Shown: positions 1 to 5,880 of the stretch, piece after piece
Position numbering within the stretch: position 1 is the stretch's first letter
How the letters are laid out: the number at the start of each line of letters is the position of its first letter
Notes under the pieces: model-generated
What the model was told of the DNA's origin: nothing
Seen by the model: the letters and a program-made list of their open reading frames with translations, nothing else
Database searches by the model: none
Assembly: GCF_947378715.1 (NCBI RefSeq)
Contig: NZ_CANCLE010000030.1
Span: forward strand, 1 to 30,013
Direction: 5' to 3'
DNA length: 30,013 nt
Source: Phenylobacterium aquaticum
GTDB lineage: Bacteria; Pseudomonadota; Alphaproteobacteria; Caulobacterales; Caulobacteraceae
Made by a program: the position numbers and the translations under genes

Positions 1-207
1 CCCTACGCCCAGCCGGTGTTCCTGCGCCTGCTGCCGGCCATCGAGACCACCGGCACCTTCAAGTACCGCAAGCTCGACCTGGTGGCCGACGGGTTCGATC
101 CGGGCAGGATCAAGAACCCGCTCTATTTCAAGGACCCCGTGAAGGGCTATGTGAAGCTGACCAAGGCGGGATACGCGAAGATCCTGGCCGGTGGGGTGAA
201 GCTGTAG
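1..207 (+). CDS. Long-chain acyl-CoA synthetase (FATP-type), C-terminal fragment
   Basis: The reading frame is open from base 1 to the TAG at 205-207 and gives the last 68 residues of a protein whose start is outside the window. The tail has the pattern YAQPVFLRLLPAIETTGTFKYRK, then a GFDP motif and DPLYF. This is the usual C-terminal subdomain of FATP/FadD-like long-chain acyl-CoA ligases, with the TGTFKYRK lysine region. These enzymes activate fatty acids to acyl-CoA with ATP at the inner membrane. Only the C-terminus is visible, so chain-length preference cannot be judged. No clear terminator follows; the 188 bp up to the next gene (208-395) hold nothing I can name. Confidence 0.8.
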   Translation, partial: PYAQPVFLRLLPAIETTGTFKYRKLDLVADGFDPGRIKNPLYFKDPVKGYVKLTKAGYAKILAGGVKL

Positions 208-395
208 GGCCAGCGCCCCGGCGCAGTCGGCCGATTTGAGGCAGCAGATGTAGTCGTATACGCCGCCCCTCTCCGCGAATTCGGGGTGGGGTCAAGCGAT
301 TGGATTCACAATGGAAAGAGCGAAGGGCGGAACGATATGTTCGCTTTTTGTTCTTGTCAAGGAAATGCAATCTGCCTTAGCGCCCGTTGGCGATC

Positions 396-854
396 TCACC
401 CTCCGTGCGCGGGCTGCGGGATCAGGGTGTGGACATAGACCGCGTTCTGCCAGCGGCCGTGGCGCCTGACGAAGACCGAGGTCGCCCAGACCGGGCTGGG
501 CACGGCCGCGCCGCCGCATCTGGTGTCTTGTTGCGCCCGGTAGGTGAGTAGAGCGCTGTCGGCGCTGAAGCGCGTGACCTTGAAGTGGTCGATGGCGTAG
601 CTCGCCACCGTGCACGCCCCGCCCGCGACGCCGGCGACCACGCCGGCCTTGTCGCCTGGACCGCCTGCGCCGACCTCGACATGGTCGGCCGACAGGAACT
701 GGTCGAAGAACTTGCCGTCATGGCCCTGCCAGGCGACCCAGGACTGCTTTTCCATCGCGATGAGCTGCTCGGCCAGCGGATCGGATTTCGGCGCGCAGAT
801 GGCAGGTCCGGCGGCCAGGAGCGCCAGGACCGTGACTGAGATCGCGAGGCGCAT
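396..854 (-). CDS. Secreted NTF2-like (DUF4440/SnoaL-type) protein
   Basis: This encodes 152 residues starting at the ATG at 854-852, preceded by a GAGGAG ribosome site about 6 bases upstream. A longer in-frame reading up to 971 exists but lacks such a site. The N-terminus (MRLAISVTVLALLAAGPAICAP) is a typical Sec signal peptide, so the product is probably periplasmic. The rest fits the DUF4440 cone fold: an N-terminal helix region (LAEQLIAMEKQSWVAWQGHDGKFFDQFLSADHV), a central strand, and the family-like end RRHGRWQNAVYVHTLI. No catalytic residues can be assigned. DUF4440 proteins may bind small ligands, and the role of this one is unknown. It is separated from its neighbours by long non-coding stretches and is probably transcribed alone. 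Confidence 0.72.
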   Translation of the reverse strand: MRLAISVTVLALLAAGPAICAPKSDPLAEQLIAMEKQSWVAWQGHDGKFFDQFLSADHVEVGAGGPGDKAGVVAGVAGGACTVASYAIDHFKVTRFSADSALLTYRAQQDTRCGGAAVPSPVWATSVFVRRHGRWQNAVYVHTLIPQPAHGG

Positions 855-1008
855 GCCATTCTCCTCAGGATGGAGTCTGACCCTATACCCGCTCAGGACA
901 ACGCGGAACGCGGGTTTGCTACCGCGACCTTCCCCGCCCCACAGCCTCAGGGTCGGCGGCGGGCGTCGCACATATGGCTCCCCGAAGCGCCGGAAGACCC
1001 CAACAATC

Positions 1009-1052
1009 TGTCGACCATCATCCCGGTCTAAAGTGTCGACGATCTTCCCGGT
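1009..1052. repeat. Imperfect 19-bp direct repeat
   Basis: TGTCGACCATCATCCCGGT at 1009-1027 recurs as TGTCGACGATCTTCCCGGT at 1034-1052. The two copies have 17 of 19 identical bases and a 25-bp centre-to-centre distance. They lie about 155-200 bp upstream of the NTF2-like gene. They could be paired binding sites on neighbouring helical faces or the residue of a small duplication; the sequence alone does not decide. Confidence 0.5.
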
Positions 1053-1121
1053 TGCACATGGCCCGCCATTCCAGCTGCATCGCCGAAAGACGCGCCGCCC
1101 TGCGACGCGCCCCTCACCCTG

Positions 1122-1149
1122 CCCTCTCCCCGCAAGAGCGGGGCGAGGG
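1122..1149. repeat. GC-rich hairpin, intergenic repeat type
   Basis: CCCTCTCCCCGC (1122-1133) pairs with GCGGGGCGAGGG (1138-1149) around an AAGA loop, with one mismatch in 12 pairs. It resembles the CCCTCTCCCCGC...GCGGGGAGAGGG hairpins dispersed in intergenic spaces of Caulobacterales and related genomes (from memory). It lies downstream of the minus-strand gene ending at 1208 and could slow transcription, but no T-run follows. Confidence 0.55.
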
Positions 1150-1172
1150 AAGACTTCTCTCAGGCTGTCTTA

Positions 1173-1193
1173 GCCCTGGCCCCCTGGCAGGGC
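1173..1193 (-). terminator. Possible weak terminator hairpin
   Basis: GCCCTG (1173-1178) and CAGGGC (1188-1193) form a perfect 6-bp stem about 15 bases after the TAA stop (1208-1210) of the D-threonine aldolase-like gene. No U-tract follows on the minus strand, so intrinsic termination is only a suggestion. Confidence 0.3.
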
Positions 1194-1207
1194 GGCGCGA
1201 GGGTCGG

Positions 1208-2341
1208 TTAGCGCGACCGGCCCCGTCCGGACACCGGCCAGAGCGCCGTGAGCGTGCCGTCGCGGACCACGTGATAGGTGTCGTAGAGGTTCACGGTCGG
1301 GTCGCAGTGGGGGGCCGCCAGGCTGACCATGTCGGAGATGGCGGGCTGGTCGGCGCCGGGGGGCAGGATGACCGCGCCGTGTTCGTCGCCCATGAAGAAG
1401 TACTTGGACCCCTCGGGCACGCCTGCGGTGATCACCGGCTTGTCGGCGTCGGTGGAGAAGGCCTTGAAGCCCGCGTCGACCGTGACCATGCCGGGGGCAT
1501 TGGCGCTGACCACCCGGGCGTCGATGAACAGGCTGGTCTCATAGGGGCCGATCTCGGCGCAGGCCAGGTACTGGCTGTCCATGAACACATAGGAGCCGAC
1601 CTGGAGTTCGGTGAACAGGCCGAAATCGGCGTCGATGCGGTGGGTGCCGGTGCCCGAGCCGGTGACGATCTGGGGCGGGCCGCCGGCCTCGGTCAGGGCG
1701 GCGATGACGGTGCGCAGATAGGCGGCGCGGTCCTCGGCGGCGGCCTTGCGGGCGGCGAAGTCCTCGATGTGCTGCTGGGCGCCGCAATAGAACTGGACAC
1801 CCATATAGGTCAGGCCGGGTTCGGCCGCGATCGCCTGGAACAGGGCGACGGCCGCCTCGGCCGAGCCGACGCCGGTGCGGCGGATGCCGGGATCGATGTC
1901 GATGACCACCCGCAGGGGCTTGCCGGCGGCTGCGGCGGCGACGCCCAGGGCGTGGGCGTTGTCCGGATGATCGACGACGCTCATCATCTCGTCCACCCGC
2001 AGGTTCAGCTGGGCGAGGCGGGCGATGGCCGGTGGCGAGACCACCGGCGAGGTGATGTGCAGGCCCTTGAGCACCCCGCCATCGGCCAGGGCCTCGGCCT
2101 CGCCGAGCTTGGCGCAGCAGAGGCCGACGGCGCCGGCGGCGATCTGCAGCTTGGCGATGTCGGCGCTCTTGTGGGTCTTGGCGTGGGGGCGGACCTTGAG
2201 GCCGTGCGCGGCGGCGAACTCGGCCATGCGGGCGATGTTGCGCTGGAGCGCGTCTTCCTCGACCACCAGCACCGGGGTGTTGAGGTCACGGCGCGAGCCC
2301 TGGCGGCCGATCAGATGGGCGTGCAGTTCCTGGTCGTTCAC
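1208..2341 (-). CDS. D-threonine aldolase / D-serine dehydratase-like PLP enzyme
   Basis: The 377-residue product belongs to the fold-III (alanine racemase-type) PLP family that includes metal-activated D-threonine aldolase and DSD1-type D-serine dehydratase. The N-terminal barrel carries RPHAKTHK, where Lys55 would form the Schiff base with PLP. The C-terminal domain carries PHCDPTVNLYD, where His345 and Asp347 match the metal-binding His-x-Asp pair of this family. GSGTGT at 228-233 fits the PLP phosphate loop. The start is GTG (2341-2339), supported by AAGGAG 6 bases upstream. The expected reaction is cleavage of a D-3-hydroxyamino acid to glycine plus aldehyde, or dehydration; the substrate cannot be read from sequence. 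It lies downstream of the flavoenzyme gene on the same strand but is separated from it by a 144-bp inverted repeat, so shared transcription is uncertain. Confidence 0.85.
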   Translation of the reverse strand: MNDQELHAHLIGRQGSRRDLNTPVLVVEEDALQRNIARMAEFAAAHGLKVRPHAKTHKSADIAKLQIAAGAVGLCCAKLGEAEALADGGVLKGLHITSPVVSPPAIARLAQLNLRVDEMMSVVDHPDNAHALGVAAAAAGKPLRVVIDIDPGIRRTGVGSAEAAVALFQAIAAEPGLTYMGVQFYCGAQQHIEDFAARKAAAEDRAAYLRTVIAALTEAGGPPQIVTGSGTGTHRIDADFGLFTELQVGSYVFMDSQYLACAEIGPYETSLFIDARVVSANAPGMVTVDAGFKAFSTDADKPVITAGVPEGSKYFFMGDEHGAVILPPGADQPAISDMVSLAAPHCDPTVNLYDTYHVVRDGTLTALWPVSGRGRSR

Positions 2342-2431
2342 GTCGATCTCCTTGGGGAGGCGGGAGCGAAGAGCCCTCCAACGGGGAGCATGGCTATCGC
2401 ATATGAGGCGTCTGAGGGCTCGGCTCGCTGG

Positions 2432-2575
2432 GTTGCTCCCCTCCTGGGGGAGCTCCCGGCCGCATGGCCGGGTGAGGGGGACTCTGATGGTCTTTCTGAG
2501 TGGTTCGCGGGTCAGCTGAGAGAGTCAAAGTCCCCCTCAGGCCCTTCGGGCCAGCTCCCCCAGGAGGGGAGCAAC
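2432..2575. repeat. Nested inverted-repeat element (144 bp)
   Basis: Outer arms of 23 bp (2432-2454 and 2553-2575) are perfect inverse complements; each contains CTCCCCTCCTGGGGGAG or its complement. Inside lie a second pair, TGAGGGGGACT (2473-2483) and AGTCCCCCTCA (2529-2539), and two small hairpins: CCCGGCC-GCAT-GGCCGGG (2455-2472) and GGCCC-TTC-GGGCC (2540-2552). The central 45 bp are unpaired. The whole can fold as a branched cruciform or RNA. It has no coding capacity and sits between two minus-strand genes, which fits a mobile palindromic unit (REP/MITE-like) or a transcript-processing structure. Confidence 0.85.
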
Positions 2576-2628
2576 CGCGCTGGGGCCATATGCCACAGCC
2601 CTGCACGGGGGAGGGGCTTTTTGCGCAT

Positions 2629-3900
2629 CTAGCCGCCGATGCCGAACAGTTCGGTGAGGTGGGCGTTGGCGAACTTGGCCTGGGGGTCGGCGGCCTGGCG
2701 GGCGGCCAGATAGTCCGGCGTCTTGGGATAGAGGCGGTGGACGTCGGCGGTGGTGAGGGTGTGGCGCTTGGCCCAGTGGGGGCGGCCCTCGCCGGCCTGG
2801 AAGATCGCCTCGATCTCGGCGAACTCCTGGCGCCAGGCCATCTTGGCGTACTGGTGGAAGCTGATCGAGGCGCCGGGACCCTTGTTGAACGGGCTCATCC
2901 AGATGTCGTCGCCGGCGGTCAGGCGGAACTCGAAGGGGAAGGCGATCGGCATCCGCTTCTTGCGGATATAGCCCATGGCCTCCTTGAGGGTCTCCATGCC
3001 GTTGGCGCGGGGCAACTCATATTCCATCTCCTCGAAGCGGATGGTGCGCTCCGACGGGAAGATGCCATAGGCCGGGCCGACCCGGCGCTGGGGCTTGGCC
3101 GACATGCGCATGATCAGGCGTTGCAGGGTGGGGATCATGCCCTTGGCCGCGGCGCCCAGGTCGCAGACCAGGCGGAACACGGTCTCGTCGATATCGGTCC
3201 CGCCCTGGAATTCCCCCTCGGGCTCGGCCGGATGCAGGGTCTTGAAGATCACCTGGTCGGAATAGGGGAAGACGAAGAATTCCATGTGCCGGGTGGCGGC
3301 GGCCAGTTCGTCCAGGCGCTCGGCGACCTCGGCCAGGGGGCGGCGCTCGATCCGTTCCTCCAGGTGATAGGCGGGCAGGACATGGATGCGGATCTCGGTG
3401 GCGACCCCGAACAGGCCGAGCGACAGGCGTTGCGCCTGATAGAGCTCGGGATGCTCGTCCGGGCCGCATTCGACGATCGCGCCGTCCGGACCCATCAGGC
3501 GGAAGCCGCAGGCCTGGGTGGCCAGGCTGCCGAGCTCGGCGCCGGTGCCGTGGGTGCCGGTGGCGGTGGCCCCGGCCAGGGACTGGGGATTGATGTCGCC
3601 CTGGTTGATCAGCGACAGGCCCTCGGCCCAGAGCGCGGCGGTCAGCCGGTCGAGACCCCAGCCGGCGGGCGCCCAGACGGTCTTGCGGTCGGGGGCGACC
3701 TCCACCTTGGCCTGGTAGTCGGCCATGCTGATCAACAGGCCGTCGGTCGCGCAGAGCGGCATGAAGGAGTGGCCCGCGCCCACCACCCGGACCTTGTCCG
3801 CGCGGCTGACCAGGCCGGCCAGTTCCTGAGCGTCCCGGGGGCGAGCCACCGTCGCCGGTGTCGCGGCCACGCTACCCGACCAGTTGCTCCATTCCGCCAT
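2629..3900 (-). CDS. FAD-linked aldonolactone/alditol oxidase-like enzyme (ALO family)
   Basis: The 423-residue product has the VAO-type FAD domain first: VVGAGHSF at 39-46, where His44 is the expected site of covalent 8-alpha-histidyl FAD attachment. It continues with NPQSLAGATATGTHGTG. The C-terminal ALO domain ends with the signature HWAK (His375-Trp376-x-Lys378). Relatives are D-arabinono-1,4-lactone oxidase, L-gulonolactone oxidase and bacterial alditol oxidase, which oxidise sugar lactones or polyols. No signal peptide is seen, so it is likely cytoplasmic. ATG at 3900-3898 follows AGGAGG. The promoter region carries an inverted repeat also found before the TonB-receptor gene, which points to control by the TetR gene just upstream. 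The precise substrate is unknown. Confidence 0.85.
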   Translation of the reverse strand: MAEWSNWSGSVAATPATVARPRDAQELAGLVSRADKVRVVGAGHSFMPLCATDGLLISMADYQAKVEVAPDRKTVWAPAGWGLDRLTAALWAEGLSLINQGDINPQSLAGATATGTHGTGAELGSLATQACGFRLMGPDGAIVECGPDEHPELYQAQRLSLGLFGVATEIRIHVLPAYHLEERIERRPLAEVAERLDELAAATRHMEFFVFPYSDQVIFKTLHPAEPEGEFQGGTDIDETVFRLVCDLGAAAKGMIPTLQRLIMRMSAKPQRRVGPAYGIFPSERTIRFEEMEYELPRANGMETLKEAMGYIRKKRMPIAFPFEFRLTAGDDIWMSPFNKGPGASISFHQYAKMAWRQEFAEIEAIFQAGEGRPHWAKRHTLTTADVHRLYPKTPDYLAARQAADPQAKFANAHLTELFGIGG

Positions 3901-3925
3901 CGTGTGTCCTCCTGATGTCGCCGAT

Positions 3926-3953
3926 ACGATAGTCGAAGCTATCGTTCTGGCAA
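3926..3953 (-). promoter_or_regulatory. Promoter with inverted-repeat operator (copy 1)
   Basis: The inverted repeat ACGATAG-TCGAAG-CTATCGT (3926-3945) has perfect 7-bp arms and a 6-bp spacer. On the minus strand, TTGCCA (3953-3948) lies 16 bp from TATCGT (3931-3926), so a repressor bound here would cover the -35/-10 region of the flavoenzyme gene. The same architecture with the same spacing recurs at 8167-8194. It lies between the TetR stop (3980) and the flavoenzyme start (3900), so TetR-family control is the simplest reading (inference). Confidence 0.6.
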
Positions 3954-3979
3954 GCGGTCTTGGCCGCCCTGGCGCCTGT

Positions 3980-4666
3980 TCAGGCGAAGCTTTCGAAATA
4001 GAGCGCGAACAGCAGGCAGACCTCGTGGTTGAGGCTGTCGGCGTCGCGGTCGGGCTCCTCGACCACCATCTCGGTGGCGGCGTAGCTGAGCTCGACCATC
4101 ATGCGCATGGCGACCCGCAGCCGGGTCTCGGCGACGGTCGGATAGCGCGGCCGCACGGCGTCGTAGAAGCGGTCGGCGACCATGTCGCGGCTCTCGAAGC
4201 GCAGGCGCTGGAGCATGGGAATGGCGCGCAGGGCCCGGCCGATGGCGGCGCCGCCCGGGAAGCGCAAGGTGATCTCGATGATCTCGCGGTGCATGGCCAG
4301 GCTCTTGGCCAGGCGCTCGTCGACCGTCGCGCCCTCCAGCCCGCCGGCGCCGATCCAGGCGATGACGGCGTCGTCCTGGGCGGCCATCAGCCGGTCGCCG
4401 AGTTCCTTGAGGATCGCGTACTTGTTGGGGAAGTAGCGATAGAGGGCCGGCGGGGTCAGGCCGGCCTTCTGGCAGATCGCATTGGTGGTCAGCTGTTCGA
4501 AGCCGATGTCGCGCAGCATCTCGCCGGCCGTGGCCAGCACCACCTCATAGGTGTCCTGGGCGCGGGCCTGGGTGGGCTGGAGCTTGGCCTCGAGCGGGAT
4601 GGCGGCGTCGACGTCCGACGGCGCGGCCTTGCGCCCGGCCGCCCGCTTCGCCGTCTGAGTCAGCAT
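3980..4666 (-). CDS. TetR-family transcriptional regulator
   Basis: The 228-residue product starts at the ATG at 4666-4664, behind GGAGAGCGGA. The frame stays open further upstream but runs into the MFS gene and lacks homology there. After a basic, disordered stretch of about 35 residues comes the TetR helix-turn-helix (about 38-85), including LTTNAICQKAGLTPPALYRYFPNKYAIL. The rest is a helical ligand-binding domain that I cannot assign to a ligand class. It follows the MFS gene by 38 bp and is probably the last gene of a TonB receptor-MFS-TetR operon. It most likely represses the two matching operator/promoter sites at 3926-3953 and 8167-8194. Confidence 0.88.
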   Translation of the reverse strand: MLTQTAKRAAGRKAAPSDVDAAIPLEAKLQPTQARAQDTYEVVLATAGEMLRDIGFEQLTTNAICQKAGLTPPALYRYFPNKYAILKELGDRLMAAQDDAVIAWIGAGGLEGATVDERLAKSLAMHREIIEITLRFPGGAAIGRALRAIPMLQRLRFESRDMVADRFYDAVRPRYPTVAETRLRVAMRMMVELSYAATEMVVEEPDRDADSLNHEVCLLFALYFESFA

Positions 4667-4704
4667 TCCGCTCTCCACCCCGACCGGCGTCGCCCCGGTC
4701 CCGT

Positions 4705-5880
4705 TCACAGGCGCAGGACAGCGCGTGCCCGGGTCAAATGCAAGCCGACGATCAGTCCGAGCGTCAGAAGAGCCAAGCCCACGGCCAGCCAGATCGCGCC
4801 CCGGACATCGGTGTCGCTGACCAGCAGCGAGGCCAGGAAGGGGCCGGCGCTGCAGCCGAGCAGGCTGGCGCCCGGGCCCAGCATGGCGGCGCGCCGGGTG
4901 GGATCGGCCTCGATGGCCAGGGGGGTCAGATAGGGGGCGGCGAAGATCCACAGGAAGCCGAAGACCCCGGAGCCGGCCAGGAACAGCGGCGCGGCCGGCC
5001 GGGCCCCGAACAGGAAGAGGGTGGCGATCATCAGCCCGATGGACATGGCGAGCGCCTTGAACCAGGACACCCGTCCGGCCAGGGCCGTGGCCGCCGAGCC
5101 GCCTGCCACCTGGGCCGCCAGGGACAGGGAGATGGCGATGCCGGCTATGGCCGGCGCATGGCCCGATTGGCGCGACAGGGGTTCGACATAGATCCAGAAG
5201 GCCAGGATGAAGGCCTGGAAGGCGAAGGTGGCGGCGAGCGCCACCCAGCCGCGCGGACTGGGCAGGCCGCCGGGGCCCTGGTCATGGTCGGTGAGCGGCC
5301 AGTAGCTGTCGGGGACCACCAGGCCGGCGGCGGCGCTCAGCAGGGCCAGGCCCGCCAGCACCGCGAAGCCGCCATCGACGCCCAGCGGCTTGAGCACGAA
5401 GGCGCTGACCCCAGCCACCACCAAGAGCTGGGCCAGGGTCTGGATGGTGAGATAGAGGCCCGAGCCGCGTTCGGGCCTGGGCGAGCGGACAATCATGCCG
5501 GTGACCAGCCAGATCATCACCCCGCTGGGCAGGCCGGTGAGGGCGCGGACCAGGGTCAGCATGTCGCCGCCGACCTGGGTGGTGACAAGGTTCAGGCCGG
5601 CCATCAGCAGGCCGCAGACCACGGCGATCAGACGCAGCCGCTGGGCCCCCAGCAGCGGGCCGGCCAGGCTGGCCGCGACCCCCATGGAGAGCAGCTCCAC
5701 CGTCCCGGCCTGGCCCAGCTGGGCGGCGGTCAGGCGGCCCGTGGCCTCCAGCCCGCCGAGCAGCAGCGGGCCGACGCCGGCGAACATCACCCCCATGACC
5801 CCGACCCAGAAGGCCGCGACCTGCTGGGTGAGGCTGGGGGGCGGGCCGATCCAGCCCGCCCGGATCGGCTCCGGGCTCAA
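4705..5880 (-). CDS. MFS transporter
   Basis: The 391-residue, strongly hydrophobic product has about 12 predicted membrane spans, beginning at about residue 20 (QVAAFWVGVMGVMFAGVGPLLLGGL). A hydrophilic central loop (about 190-210, PDSYWPLTDHDQGPGGLPSPRG) splits two six-helix halves, as in the major facilitator superfamily. The start is taken as the TTG at 5880-5878, which overlaps the TGA stop of the TonB-receptor gene and implies translational coupling. No strong ribosome site is visible, and the next Met codons fall inside helix 1. It probably moves the ligand or its product across the inner membrane after the outer-membrane receptor; direction and substrate are not deducible. Confidence 0.85.
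   Translation of the reverse strand: MSPEPIRAGWIGPPPSLTQQVAAFWVGVMGVMFAGVGPLLLGGLEATGRLTAAQLGQAGTVELLSMGVAASLAGPLLGAQRLRLIAVVCGLLMAGLNLVTTQVGGDMLTLVRALTGLPSGVMIWLVTGMIVRSPRPERGSGLYLTIQTLAQLLVVAGVSAFVLKPLGVDGGFAVLAGLALLSAAAGLVVPDSYWPLTDHDQGPGGLPSPRGWVALAATFAFQAFILAFWIYVEPLSRQSGHAPAIAGIAISLSLAAQVAGGSAATALAGRVSWFKALAMSIGLMIATLFLFGARPAAPLFLAGSGVFGFLWIFAAPYLTPLAIEADPTRRAAMLGPGASLLGCSAGPFLASLLVSDTDVRGAIWLAVGLALLTLGLIVGLHLTRARAVLRL

Larger units (their letters stand above)
855..1207. other. Intergenic stretch of about 350 bp with small repeats
   Basis: No convincing gene is present; the open frames here have no ribosome site or recognisable protein. The stretch holds a 19-bp imperfect direct repeat (1009-1027 and 1034-1052) and a GC-rich hairpin (1122-1149). 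A second hairpin (1173-1193) lies just past the stop codon of the minus-strand D-threonine aldolase-like gene. It must also contain the promoter of the NTF2-like gene, but no clear -35/-10 pair stands out. Confidence 0.6.

Noticed and set aside
2432..2575. Insertion sequence or CRISPR interpretation of the inverted repeat
   Set aside because: No transposase gene, no repeated spacer units; the element is a single non-coding nested palindrome.
974..2632. 552-codon plus-strand open frame
   Set aside because: It lies antisense to the D-threonine aldolase-like gene and across the palindromic repeat; no recognisable protein features and no ribosome site.
2500..3915. 471-codon plus-strand open frame
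   Set aside because: It is antisense to the flavin oxidase gene, which has intact HSF and HWAK motifs; the antisense product is compositionally biased.
4667..4951. N-terminal extension of the TetR frame into the MFS gene
   Set aside because: The extension overlaps a real coding region in another frame; the ATG at 4666 with GGAG upstream begins the protein proper.
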